From positions 1-64,000 of the forward strand of contig JBDGYV010000002.1 of the NCBI GenBank assembly GCA_039588915.1: a stretch of DNA of 64,000 nt, read 5' to 3'. Position 1 is the stretch's first letter; each line of letters begins with the position of its first letter. Under the pieces are notes generated by a model. That model was not told the origin of the DNA and made no database searches. It saw only the letters and a program-made list of their open reading frames with translations. The translations under genes and the position numbers were made by a program. The DNA comes from CAMYLR01 sp039588915 (lineage in GTDB: Bacteria; Gemmatimonadota; Gemmatimonadetes; JACCXV01; JAHWKZ01). Below, piece after piece: positions 52,084-62,124 of the stretch.

Positions 52084-53330
52084 GGGCGGGGTACGTTGCC
52101 GTCAGCAACGCCCGCTTCCTCGAGCACCTCCCGGACGCGATCTAGCGGAAGTGCGGGTGCGGTGCCGCGGTGCCCTGTCACGGTGGTCGCCTGAAACAGC
52201 GAGTTCAGGATCGCCTCCTCGGTGGCCTCGATCGCTGCCAGAAAAAGCGGCGAGAGAGTCTCGGCCCGCAGCGACGTTCGGGTTGTCGTCGTTCCATTTG
52301 AATCGTGAGCAATCCTGAGCCCCAGATGGGTCGAGAACGCGATCACGTAATCTCCCGAGCCGTGCGAAGAGAAACCGCCGACACGTCCGATCGCGTACGG
52401 CGCGCGGCGGGCGATCCTGACCAACGCGTCCGCCCCGACCGGCGCGTCGGTAGCGATCACGATAACAATCGAGCCACCGTCGGCATCGGGCTCGTCCGTC
52501 GGGCGGTACACAACCGGATCATGACTTCGCTCGCGCCCCATAGTCTCCGAGTCGCTCGGCACCCACCGTCGAATGAAATCGGCAGCGCCAAGCCGCTGCC
52601 CGACCGGTACCCCTTTGATCTCCAGCGCGCCCCCGAAGTTCGACTGCACGAGTGCGCCCAGTGTGTAGACGTCATCGCCGATTCGAACCCGACGGCTGGC
52701 GGTGCCGATACCACCCTTGAATCCCAGCGCTCGCGTCCCTGTCCCAGCGCCAACCGACCCCTCGTCCACCGGACCATCCCTAGCCACCGTCAATGCGGAT
52801 TCGACCTCGGCCAAGCCAATCCGTGGCACTCTAATGGCGTTCAGAAAACCATCATTTGTCTCCGCTACGACCGGGTTAACCGAGCGTACCGCGGGGTCAT
52901 CGGTTGCCTCCAGCGTCCACTCGACGAGCGCGTCCGCGGCGCGACCGACCGCCAACGTGTTAGTCAAGACAACCGGCGTCTCGAGTGTGCCCAATTCATC
53001 GACCTGGGTGACTCCGGTCAGTTTGCCGAATCCGTTCGCGACGTGGATCGCTGCGGGGACCTTTTCCAGGAACACGTTGCCCGGGTGCGGCCGAATCGCT
53101 GTGACTCCGGTGCGGATCGAGTCGCCCTCGACTACCGTCGCATGACCGACGAGAACGCCGGGGACATCGGTGATAGCGTTGAGCGGACCAGGCGGCAGAA
53201 CCCCGACTTCGACACCCAGCTGGCGCGCACGAACTCGGCTGGCATCCTCCTGGGCGGTCGCGACCATGACGTCGCCGCCGAACACGCACACCGCGACGAT
53301 CAGCGGAACGGTTTTCGCGATTTGTATCAC
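52080..53330 (-). CDS. P1-family peptidase (DmpA-like aminopeptidase)
   Basis: Self-processing N-terminal-nucleophile aminopeptidase. A signal peptide (about 1-26, ending VATA) precedes the fold. GSVGAGTGTRALGFKGGIGT and YTLGALVQSNFGG are the family core. The autocleavage site is before Ser287 in DGGSIVIVIATDAPVGAD, so a precursor of 416 residues would split into two chains. The GTG start overlaps the SpoU gene stop codon. It is predicted to be periplasmic. Confidence 0.9.
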   Translation of the reverse strand: MIQIAKTVPLIVAVCVFGGDVMVATAQEDASRVRARQLGVEVGVLPPGPLNAITDVPGVLVGHATVVEGDSIRTGVTAIRPHPGNVFLEKVPAAIHVANGFGKLTGVTQVDELGTLETPVVLTNTLAVGRAADALVEWTLEATDDPAVRSVNPVVAETNDGFLNAIRVPRIGLAEVESALTVARDGPVDEGSVGAGTGTRALGFKGGIGTASRRVRIGDDVYTLGALVQSNFGGALEIKGVPVGQRLGAADFIRRWVPSDSETMGRERSHDPVVYRPTDEPDADGGSIVIVIATDAPVGADALVRIARRAPYAIGRVGGFSSHGSGDYVIAFSTHLGLRIAHDSNGTTTTRTSLRAETLSPLFLAAIEATEEAILNSLFQATTVTGHRGTAPALPLDRVREVLEEAGVADGNVPRP

Positions 53331-54142
53331 GTCACACCCCGACGGCCGAGATTATGAGCGACAACGTACAGCGCGACCGAGCCTGCCACCGCCGCCGACA
53401 GCGACTCCACCTCGTCCGACATCGGCAGCCCGACTACCAGCGCCGCGTGATCCTTGATCTCGTCTGATACACCGGCAGCCTCGTTACCGACCGCAAGCGC
53501 CAACGGCACTGACGGGAGCGTTGCCTGGAAGAGGTCGGGTGCACCCACCTCGAGTACGACCACCGGCAGTTGGTGCGCCGCGCACCACTCGACAGCCGCC
53601 GACCGCGTCATGCCCGCCGCAATGTCGAGCGTGAAGCCACTCCCGGCAGCCCCGCGCAGAGCCTTCGGATTGAATGGGTCGACGGTCCCCGTCGGCAACA
53701 AGGCGGTCCGGCCCCCGACCCCGGCCAGCGTTCGCAACAGTGTGCCCAAGTTTCCCGGGTCACGGACGCCGTCCGCCAGCAACGTCAAGCCCGGTGGGCC
53801 GATCGGAAGCGCTGCCAAGTCCAGCGTCGGCAAGTTCCCCACCGCGATGATCCCCTGTGGGGTCGTGGTCTGTGCGATCAACGAGAAGTCGGCAGCCGCC
53901 GAAACGTAGATGACTGCCGACCCGAGTTGTTCTCGCGCTGTCCAAACCTCGAATCGCGACAGCGCGTCGTCGCGCAAGATCAAGTACAGAAACTCGACAC
54001 CGCGCGACACAGCGTCCTCGATCGCGAGCCACCCTTCGAGTAGGAACAGGTCGTGACGGTTTCGTCCGGCTCGGGTCCCCAAGTCGGCAAACACCTTACG
54101 CTTGGCCTTAGACAAGGGTTGCACGTCGAGGCCGCTACTCAT
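53327..54142 (-). CDS. SpoU/TrmH-family RNA methyltransferase
   Basis: A 271-residue 2'-O-methyltransferase. An N-terminal substrate-binding region (KRKVFADLGTRAGRNRHDLF, LLEGWLAIEDA) is followed by the knotted SPOUT domain with DPGNLGTLLRTLAG, VGNEAAGVSDEI and the knot VESLSAAVAGSVALYV. It is most like the RlmB/TrmH group acting on 23S rRNA. The ATG at 54142 is chosen; a TTG at 54163 would add 7 residues. It is divergent from the M48 protease gene. Confidence 0.92.
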   Translation of the reverse strand: MSSGLDVQPLSKAKRKVFADLGTRAGRNRHDLFLLEGWLAIEDAVSRGVEFLYLILRDDALSRFEVWTAREQLGSAVIYVSAAADFSLIAQTTTPQGIIAVGNLPTLDLAALPIGPPGLTLLADGVRDPGNLGTLLRTLAGVGGRTALLPTGTVDPFNPKALRGAAGSGFTLDIAAGMTRSAAVEWCAAHQLPVVVLEVGAPDLFQATLPSVPLALAVGNEAAGVSDEIKDHAALVVGLPMSDEVESLSAAVAGSVALYVVAHNLGRRGVT

Positions 54143-54231
54143 CGTAGAGAGGAACTTTTGCAATTCCCATGCGATATTACGCTTTGGCTTTCAAGCCGTA
54201 ACGATTGCCTCCGAGGAGAGAGGTGAGCCTC

Positions 54232-55059
54232 ATGCGCCGCTTTTTGTTCGCCAGAACTCGCTCTTACATGCTGATCGTGCTCGGTTTGGCGGTCACCACG
54301 ATGGGGTGCGCCTCCACCGGCGTTAACAAGGGAGATTTCAACCTCGTCTCGTACCAGGAGGAATGGCAACTCGGCTCTCAGCTCGAGCAGGACATCGAGC
54401 AACAGCTCCCGGTCATCAACGATGGGCCTGCACTCACGTATCTGAATCGGTTGGGAACGCGAATTGTAACCCAGACCGAACTTGCCCAGGCACCGTGGAA
54501 GTTTCACATCGTGGCCGATCCGCGGATCAACGCGTTCAATATTCCGGGGGGTCATGTGTACGTCAACACGGGCTTGTTCCAAGCCGCCGACAACGTCGCT
54601 GAGCTGATCGGCGTACTGGCGCACGAAATCTCGCACGGAGTTGCTCGCCACGGCACCGAGCAGCTGTCCAAGGCCTACGGCTTCAATATCGTCGCCAGCC
54701 TAGCATTGGGTTCAAACCCGCCTCTCTATCAACAGCTGGTTACCCAGATCGTCGGCGCGGGTACGTTCGCCAAGTTCGGCCGCGACGCCGAGCGCGAAGC
54801 CGATGACCTTGGGGTGATGTACATGTACTCAGCCGGTTACGATCCGCACGGCATGGTTACGATGTTCCAGGAGCTCATCAGTCAGCGTCAGAAATCGCCG
54901 AACTCAGTCGAGCAGTTCTTCGCCTCACACCCGCTGACCGAAGAGCGAATCAGGAGCGTTCGCGCCCAGATCGAGGCGCTGGAGCCGCGACCGAACCTGA
55001 TCATGGAGGATGCGGAGTTCGACGCCATCCGGCGCCGGCTCTCGCGCTACAATCGCTAG
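54232..55059 (+). CDS. M48-family metalloprotease lipoprotein
   Basis: A 275-residue lipoprotein with a hydrophobic signal (11-24) and lipobox TTMGC, so Cys26 is lipidated. The zinc motif HEISH has His131, Glu132 and His135, and the third ligand lies in DAEREADDLG. This resembles the BepA/YfgC-like or LoiP-like quality-control proteases of the outer membrane. The ATG at 54232 follows a strong AGGAGAGAGG. It overlaps thiD by 50 bases. Confidence 0.92.
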   Translation: MRRFLFARTRSYMLIVLGLAVTTMGCASTGVNKGDFNLVSYQEEWQLGSQLEQDIEQQLPVINDGPALTYLNRLGTRIVTQTELAQAPWKFHIVADPRINAFNIPGGHVYVNTGLFQAADNVAELIGVLAHEISHGVARHGTEQLSKAYGFNIVASLALGSNPPLYQQLVTQIVGAGTFAKFGRDAEREADDLGVMYMYSAGYDPHGMVTMFQELISQRQKSPNSVEQFFASHPLTEERIRSVRAQIEALEPRPNLIMEDAEFDAIRRRLSRYNR

Positions 55060-55864
55060 CTCTACGCCGGTCGCGCTGACGATCGCGGGTAGCGATTCGT
55101 CCGGCGGAGCCGGAATCCAGGCCGATCTCAAGACTTTCCACGCTCACGCCGTCTACGGGATGAGCGCCCTCACAGCGGTGACTGCTCAGAACACCCAGGG
55201 CGTGGTCGGTGTGGAAGCGCTCTCGGCTGATTTCGTGGCTGCGCAGATCGACGCTGCGGTCTCTGACATTCCGCCCGACGCGGTCAAAACCGGCATGCTC
55301 GCGAACCGATCGATCGTCGAAGTCGTAGTCGAAGCCGCTGATCGCTACCGATGGAACGCCCTCGTCGTCGATCCGGTGATGGTCGCCACAACCGGTGTGC
55401 GCTTGATCAACCAAGATGCGGTCGACGTGCTCCGTGACAAGCTCCTCCCGCGGGCCACGATCGTTACCCCGAACGCCCCGGAAGCGGCGGTGCTGTTGGA
55501 GGCGACGATCGCCGACGAAACCGCCCTCGAGGTGGCAGCCGACGCGATCATCGATCGGCTCGGTGCCAAGGCTGTGCTGGTCAAGGGCGGCGACTTGGAG
55601 GGCGATCACGTGGTCGATGTATACTGCGACGGTAGGCGCCGCGAGGTGTTTCGCGAGCCGCGCATCGCGACCAGTAGCACGCATGGATCAGGGTGTGCAT
55701 TGGCCTCGGCGATCGCCGCCCGGCTGGCGCTCGGTCAATCGCTGGAGAGCGCCGTTCGGGGGGCACGGCATTGGGTTCGACAGGCGATCGAGCGCGCCCC
55801 GGGGTTAGGCTCCGGCCGCGGGCCATTGGATCTGTTGACGCCCGCGGTCGACGTCTCGGAATGA
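55010..55864 (+). CDS. thiD: hydroxymethylpyrimidine (phosphate) kinase
   Basis: Phosphorylates HMP and HMP-P in thiamine synthesis. LTIAGSDSSGGAGIQADLKT is the N-terminal substrate loop. VKTGML, VVDPVMVATTG and VTPNAPEAAVLL are conserved, and the anion hole is in THGSGCALASAIAA. The first in-frame start is the ATG at 55010, inside the M48 gene, which adds about 20 residues before the fold (284 instead of about 265). A non-canonical start nearer the M48 stop is possible. Confidence 0.93.
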   Translation: MRSSTPSGAGSRATIASSTPVALTIAGSDSSGGAGIQADLKTFHAHAVYGMSALTAVTAQNTQGVVGVEALSADFVAAQIDAAVSDIPPDAVKTGMLANRSIVEVVVEAADRYRWNALVVDPVMVATTGVRLINQDAVDVLRDKLLPRATIVTPNAPEAAVLLEATIADETALEVAADAIIDRLGAKAVLVKGGDLEGDHVVDVYCDGRRREVFREPRIATSSTHGSGCALASAIAARLALGQSLESAVRGARHWVRQAIERAPGLGSGRGPLDLLTPAVDVSE

Positions 55865-55904
55865 TCGTAGCCGTAGATCGATAGTCAACGTTAGAGGAGG
55901 ATCA

Positions 55905-56993
55905 ATGGAACGGATCCGGCCGACCAAACACGCCGACTTCATCGTCCGGCAAGCCGCACCGTTCAACGGCGGGCCGCCGGTGCCCGCACTGATCGACTCT
56001 CCGATCACCCCGGAAGAACTGTTTTTTGTTCGCAACCACGCTCCAGTCCCAGAAATCGATGCTGACGCCTTTCGACTGTCGATCGGAGGCCTCGTTGAGC
56101 GGTCGCTGGAGCTGTCGCTCGACGATCTGAAGCGCGAGTTCCAGCATCGCGTGGTCGAAGCCACCCTGCAATGCGCTGGCAACCGGCGCGATGAACTTAT
56201 GGCGGTGCGCGAGATCCCAGGCGAAGTGCCGTGGGGCGCGGAGGCGATCGGCAATGCCCAATGGGGTGGCGTCGCACTGCACGACGTACTGACCGCGGCC
56301 AACGTGAGCGACGACGCCATGCACACGGCATTCGTGGGGCGTGATCGCGCGCGCAAGGGCAGCCAGACTTTTCCCTTCGGGGGTTCGATTCCGATTGACA
56401 AGGCGAACGACCCTGACGTTCTGCTGGCGTACGAGATGAACGGCAAGCCGTTGCCGCCGACACATGGGTTCCCGTTACGGGTCGTGGTTCCCGGCTACAT
56501 CGGGGCGCGGAGCGTCAAGTGGGTCACTGAGATCCGCGCCCAGCCGACGCCATCCGACAATTACTACCAGCGGAAGAGCTACAAGCTCTTTCCACCCAAT
56601 GTGTCAGCCGAGACGGTGGACTGGGATCACGGAATGATGCTCGGCGAAGTAGGACCCACTGCAGTGCTGTGCCGGATCGACGGCGGCACACCAGCCAGCG
56701 CCGGGACCGTCGGTCTGGCTGGGTACGCGATGGGCGCGGGTGGAACACAGGTCGACGGTGTCGACGTTTCGGTCGACAGTGGTGCGACGTGGCATCCGGC
56801 AGAATTGAGTTCCGGCGGGCGGGGCACATGGTACCTGTGGCGAATCGCAGTCGAGCTCGCGGCCGGCGAGCACGAAATCGTCGTCCGCGTGCAGGGGACG
56901 GGCTCGCATCAACCCGAACAGCCGGCCACAAGCTGGAACTTCAAGGGTTACATGAACACCGCCTGGCACCGGACGCGGTTGCAGGTGGTGTAG
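55905..56993 (+). CDS. sulfite-oxidase-family molybdopterin enzyme
   Basis: A 362-residue oxidoreductase. The molybdenum-ligating cysteine is Cys90 in ATLQCAGNRR. Substrate and cofactor residues are in FPLRVVVPGYIGARSVKWV. A C-terminal Ig-like dimerisation domain (about 245-360, with GVDVSVDSGATWHPAEL) is typical of sulfite oxidase and plant nitrate reductase relatives. No Tat signal is present, so it is probably cytoplasmic or co-exported. GAGGAGGA lies upstream of the ATG. Confidence 0.92.
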   Translation: MERIRPTKHADFIVRQAAPFNGGPPVPALIDSPITPEELFFVRNHAPVPEIDADAFRLSIGGLVERSLELSLDDLKREFQHRVVEATLQCAGNRRDELMAVREIPGEVPWGAEAIGNAQWGGVALHDVLTAANVSDDAMHTAFVGRDRARKGSQTFPFGGSIPIDKANDPDVLLAYEMNGKPLPPTHGFPLRVVVPGYIGARSVKWVTEIRAQPTPSDNYYQRKSYKLFPPNVSAETVDWDHGMMLGEVGPTAVLCRIDGGTPASAGTVGLAGYAMGAGGTQVDGVDVSVDSGATWHPAELSSGGRGTWYLWRIAVELAAGEHEIVVRVQGTGSHQPEQPATSWNFKGYMNTAWHRTRLQVV

Positions 56994-56998
56994 GGCCT

Positions 56999-57049
56999 CT
57001 ATAGCGAGAATTCGAGCCCAAAGGTTAGGCGATAAACGGGTTCTAGTCG
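56999..57049 (-). pseudogene. remnant of an outer-membrane protein 3' end
   Basis: On the minus strand 16 codons read RLEPVYRLTFGLEFSL and stop at TAG (56999-57001). The end FGLE-x-x-L with stop resembles that of the barrel gene at 57615-58340 (FGLEVAL). A 26-base stretch is near-identical in both places (about 23 of 26). No barrel reading frame continues upstream, where it becomes antisense to the gene at 57064. Confidence 0.5.
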
Positions 57050-57063
57050 CGCGGGAGAGCAAA

Positions 57064-57609
57064 TTGACGACTCCGACATCCGAACACCCGGGGTGGATGC
57101 CGCCTCTTCTCATCGTCCTGAGCCTGCTGGCGGTGGCGATGATCGTCGTCGCGCTGGGCGTCATGTTCGACGCCCTGCCGGCGTGGTCGACGCGCGTCGA
57201 GTCCCCGGCGCACCGGCTCGTCGTCATGCCGAATCGGATCCTGCCGATCCTCTCGTCGATCGTCGGCATCGTGTTCGTGACGACGATCTTCCGCCGTTAC
57301 GCACAGCGCGGCGGTACCCACCTCTTCGTGTGGGGGATCGGATTAGCGTTTTTCGCGACCGGCAGCATGACCGAGTCGCTCCACGGCCTGCTCGGGTGGA
57401 ACGCGTGGGTGTTCCGGGTCTGGTATCTGTTCGGGGCGGTGCTGATCGCCGCCGGCGCGATCCTCGGCGGTGGGGCGAGCGCCTTCGCGCGCTTCGGGAT
57501 GCTCAGCTACCTGTATCTCGCCGAGCTGTCGTCGCTAATCCTCGTCTTCGTCGGGTTCTTGATCGCTACGCGGAGTGTCCCGACACGTAGACCTTCACAC
57601 GTAGCGTAG
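57064..57609 (+). CDS. membrane protein of unknown function, 5 helices
   Basis: A 181-residue protein starting at TTG (57064) after GGGAGAG. Predicted membrane helices lie at about 14-33, 57-75, 85-103, 118-138 and 148-170 (LLIVLSLLAVAMIVVALGVM at the first). No family was recognised. Its third positions are more uniformly G or C than those of neighbours. It is bracketed by two imperfect 26-base copies of an outer-membrane-protein gene end, so it may have been inserted. Confidence 0.65.
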   Translation: MTTPTSEHPGWMPPLLIVLSLLAVAMIVVALGVMFDALPAWSTRVESPAHRLVVMPNRILPILSSIVGIVFVTTIFRRYAQRGGTHLFVWGIGLAFFATGSMTESLHGLLGWNAWVFRVWYLFGAVLIAAGAILGGGASAFARFGMLSYLYLAELSSLILVFVGFLIATRSVPTRRPSHVA

Positions 57610-57614
57610 CGTTG

Positions 57615-58340
57615 CTATAGCGCGACTTCGAGCCCGAAAGAACTCGCCACGTGATGCAGCTTGGCTCCCTCCGATTCACCGCAGGTGAACGTTATGATCT
57701 CTGGCACCCCAAAGGGCGGCCTAGTGTGATAACAGAACTGGATTCGGTCCCTTACCTCAAGACGCAGTCTTAGACGCTGCTCGACTGGGACAACGACCCC
57801 CGCCGCAAAGTTGAGAAACGTATCGGTCTCCGACCCCTCCAAGACTATAAATACGTCGCAGCTAAAGATCGTCTCCTGAAAACAGGGTGCCTGAAACCTC
57901 TGCCTCTCAAAAGCAAGCCTGATTGCTCCAACCCCGCCTGAAAACAGTAGATCCAGGCGCTGCGTAATCGGCACTCGATAAACGACATTCGCCGATACAA
58001 AACGAGCATCAACACCAAAGGGAGCCGTCTCCCCCTCTAATCGAAGGTCGGTCCAACCAAGCTCCGGATCCGTGTCCGAGAATGCCGCCTCACCCTCGAG
58101 CGACCAACGCCGGTCGAGCACCCACGCACCTCGGACACCCCAGACCGTCTCTGCCCCCTGGCGAACGGGCTCGGGCTGAAAGAACTCATCTCGCCCATCA
58201 CCATCGAACCGCATGATTTCAACGAAAGGGGTTACGCTGAATCGGGACTGACCCAGGGACAGCGACGGGTTGATGGCAATCAGAAGCAGCGCTGTTATGA
58301 GTTCGGGGCTGACCCACAAACACAGAACCGGCCGCCGCAT
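57615..58340 (-). CDS. outer-membrane beta-barrel protein, OmpX/OmpA-like
   Basis: A 241-residue protein. A signal peptide (about 12-31, ITALLLIAINPSLSLGQ) precedes amphipathic strands such as WSLEGEAAFSDT and RLRLRLEVRDRIQF. It ends in SSFGLEVAL, a barrel-like terminal strand. An 8-strand barrel is likely. A disulfide may form between the cysteines in APCFQETIFSCD. The ATG at 58340 lies 8 bases after deoC. Its function is unknown. Confidence 0.7.
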   Translation of the reverse strand: MRRPVLCLWVSPELITALLLIAINPSLSLGQSRFSVTPFVEIMRFDGDGRDEFFQPEPVRQGAETVWGVRGAWVLDRRWSLEGEAAFSDTDPELGWTDLRLEGETAPFGVDARFVSANVVYRVPITQRLDLLFSGGVGAIRLAFERQRFQAPCFQETIFSCDVFIVLEGSETDTFLNFAAGVVVPVEQRLRLRLEVRDRIQFCYHTRPPFGVPEIITFTCGESEGAKLHHVASSFGLEVAL

Positions 58341-58348
58341 TCTGGGCG

Positions 58349-59323
58349 CTACCCTAGCTTGTGAATCGTTGCGCGAGGAGCGGGAATGATGGTCGCTCGG
58401 ACGTGGCCGTTGCCTGAATCCCCAGGCTTTGCTGCTTCCGCTCTGTATGACCGCTCGGGTTCGGCACCGTTTCCGCGGACGATCTTGACGCCGGCACTGG
58501 CTCCGATCCTCGTCGCGCCGGCCTGGATCATCTTGAGTGCGGTCGGCTGGTCCCCCACGCCTCCCGACGCTTTGACGCCGAGCTCGGCACCAACGACGCG
58601 GTGCATGAGCTCGATGTCGGCTTCGGTCGCGCCACCGGGGCCAAAGCCGGTTGAGGTCTTCACAAAGTGGGCTCCACCGGCCTGTGCGAGGACGCATGCC
58701 TTCACCTTCTCCTCGTCGGTCAAATGAGCGGCCTCAATGATCACCTTGACCTTGGCTCTCCCCTTGGCCGCCTCGACCACGCCACGGATGTCTCTCTCAA
58801 CGTCGGTGTAGGCACCCGACCGGAGCGCACCCACGTTGATCACCATGTCGAGCTCGGCGGCGCCGTCTTCGAGTGCGCGGATCGCCTCGTACGCCTTGGT
58901 CTCGGATCGGTTGGCGCCCAACGGAAAGCCGATCACCGTACACACTCGAACCGGTGTAGCCGCCAACCTTTTGGCAGCCAACGCCACCCACCACGGGTTG
59001 ATGCACACGGTGGCAAAACAGAACTCCACCGCCTCGTCGCAGAGAGCCTCGATCTCTTGCCGACTCGCTGTCGGCGACAGCAATGTGTGGTCGATCATCC
59101 GGGCCAGAACGTTGTCACACGCATCGACGCCAGGCCCGGCGGTGAAGCGGTCCGCACCGCACGCCGCCAGCCGGCGCACTTTGTCGGCACAGTGGGCTAC
59201 GCAGTGCGCACCATCACAGCGATCGCAGGCGCCGGGCGCATAGGAAGTCCCGCTTGCGAGCTGAGCCCTAAGCTCGGCCGCGATCAGGTCAGCCAACAGA
59301 TCGATGTGCGGCCCGACCGTCAC
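58349..59323 (-). CDS. deoC: deoxyribose-phosphate aldolase with Cys-rich N-terminal extension
   Basis: Cleaves 2-deoxyribose 5-phosphate to glyceraldehyde 3-phosphate and acetaldehyde. The Schiff-base lysine is in HFVKTSTGFGPGG and the second lysine in GVKASGGVGDQ. At 324 residues it is about 100 longer than simple DeoC. The extra N-terminus has an amphipathic helix (IDLLADLIAAELRAQLASG) and cysteines 33, 36, 41 and 45 (CDRCDGAHCVAHC). The GTG start overlaps the first pentamer gene (GTGA). The context makes it a microcompartment-associated aldolase. Confidence 0.92.
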   Translation of the reverse strand: MTVGPHIDLLADLIAAELRAQLASGTSYAPGACDRCDGAHCVAHCADKVRRLAACGADRFTAGPGVDACDNVLARMIDHTLLSPTASRQEIEALCDEAVEFCFATVCINPWWVALAAKRLAATPVRVCTVIGFPLGANRSETKAYEAIRALEDGAAELDMVINVGALRSGAYTDVERDIRGVVEAAKGRAKVKVIIEAAHLTDEEKVKACVLAQAGGAHFVKTSTGFGPGGATEADIELMHRVVGAELGVKASGGVGDQPTALKMIQAGATRIGASAGVKIVRGNGAEPERSYRAEAAKPGDSGNGHVRATIIPAPRATIHKLG

Positions 59324-59610
59324 TCTTGCCCCGTGGTTTGATTCAAAAAGTCGACCCGATCCACCACGCCAATAATCAGGTTCTGCAGCGGGACCCGTTC
59401 GCGACCCGTGACCTGTCGGGCACCGGTCCCCTCACGAGAAACGAGCACCTTGTCTCCGATGCCGGCGTCGACTCGGTCGACGGCGATCATCTCTTCGCCC
59501 TCATCGCGGCCATCGATCGCCAACGGTTGAACGACCAGCAGCTTGTAATCCGCCAATTCGGGATCCTTGTGGGTGGACGTGACGGTCCCGGTCACCCGCG
59601 CCAGGATCAT
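59320..59610 (-). CDS. EutN/CcmL-family microcompartment vertex protein 1
   Basis: A 96-residue pentamer (BMC-P) protein. The N-terminal ILARVTGTVTSTHKDPEL and the C-terminal NLIIGVVDRVDFLN are characteristic, as is KVLVSREGTGAR between them. Pentamers cap the vertices of protein shells. The ATG at 59610 overlaps the stop of the second pentamer gene (ATGA), and the stop overlaps deoC. Confidence 0.9.
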   Translation of the reverse strand: MILARVTGTVTSTHKDPELADYKLLVVQPLAIDGRDEGEEMIAVDRVDAGIGDKVLVSREGTGARQVTGRERVPLQNLIIGVVDRVDFLNQTTGQE

Positions 59611-59873
59611 CGTCGGTCCACCGAGTCGATCTTGCCGACGACTGCCGCATCCACTGCGCAGAACGGATCCCTCAACGGCAACGAAGCTTCGCGGCTGGTG
59701 ACATAATAGACCCACTCATCGTCTCCGTAGGAGCCGGTGTCGACCGCCACCAGCGGTTTGCCTGAGGGCCGCCCCTCGGCGTCGGTGGGCTCGATCCACA
59801 GCAGCCGGTACCCGACCAGGGGTTCGATCTTGCGGGTGCTCACCACCCGGCCGATCACGCGCGCGAAGTGCAT
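59607..59873 (-). CDS. EutN/CcmL-family microcompartment vertex protein 2
   Basis: An 88-residue pentamer protein: HFARVIGRVVSTRKIEPL at the N-terminus, LLWIEPTDAEGRP in the middle and a C-terminal AAVVGKIDSVD. It differs strongly from the downstream copy, so the two may sit at different vertices. The loop with WVYYVTSREASL replaces the usual small-residue segment. It is the first gene of the pentamer-pentamer-deoC-barrel set, divergent from dnaK. Confidence 0.88.
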   Translation of the reverse strand: MHFARVIGRVVSTRKIEPLVGYRLLWIEPTDAEGRPSGKPLVAVDTGSYGDDEWVYYVTSREASLPLRDPFCAVDAAVVGKIDSVDRR

Positions 59874-60039
59874 GGCCCGGAGAGTATCCTCACCGTCGGG
59901 CGCCGTCAACTGCCAAAATGACGCGTTTGGCGCGCGGCACATGGCTTGCATTAGAGGGAGCGGATATCTGTAGCCCGGCGGGGCTCCCCGCCAAAAACGC
60001 AGTCTATGCAGGCCATCTCGATCGAATGAGAGGAAAGCT

Positions 60040-61953
<1,914 letters not shown>

Positions 61954-62022
61954 ACTCGGCCACACAGGTTTGAACGGGCGCCCGGCCCTCGGTCGTCCCA
62001 GTTGATAGCACGCAACTCCTCG

Positions 62023-62048
62023 CCACCGGCCGGAACCCCGGCCGGTGG
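62023..62048 (+). terminator. hairpin after dnaK, probable terminator
   Basis: CCACCGGCCGG and CCGGCCGGTGG form an 11-bp stem with loop AACC, 70 bases after the dnaK stop. The following TTACAGTATT is a weak U-tract, so termination may be partial. Confidence 0.5.
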
Positions 62049-62076
62049 TTACAGTATTAGGGGTTAGGACCGGCTG

Positions 62077-62097
62077 CTCACGCGCGGCCGGCGTGAG
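62077..62097. repeat. 7-bp inverted repeat upstream of the Do protease gene
   Basis: CTCACGC and GCGTGAG flank 7 bases (GCGGCCG), 28 bases before the protease start codon. It may be an operator or a 5' leader hairpin. No strong promoter was recognised beside it. Confidence 0.3.
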
Positions 62098-62124
62098 ATT
62101 CCCGATCTTGGAGGTACAAATCCG

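Noticed and set aside
52305..53357. Long plus-strand reading frame opposite the P1 peptidase gene, and similar antisense frames across the window
   Set aside because: They mirror GC-rich codons of the real genes, have Arg/Pro/Ser-rich compositions, lack domains and ribosome-binding sites, and overlap well-supported genes.
59977..59992. GC hairpin upstream of dnaK as a terminator or CIRCE element
   Set aside because: GGCGGGG-CT-CCCCGCC has no U-tract on either strand and does not match the CIRCE TTAGCACTC-N9-GAGTGCTAA pattern.
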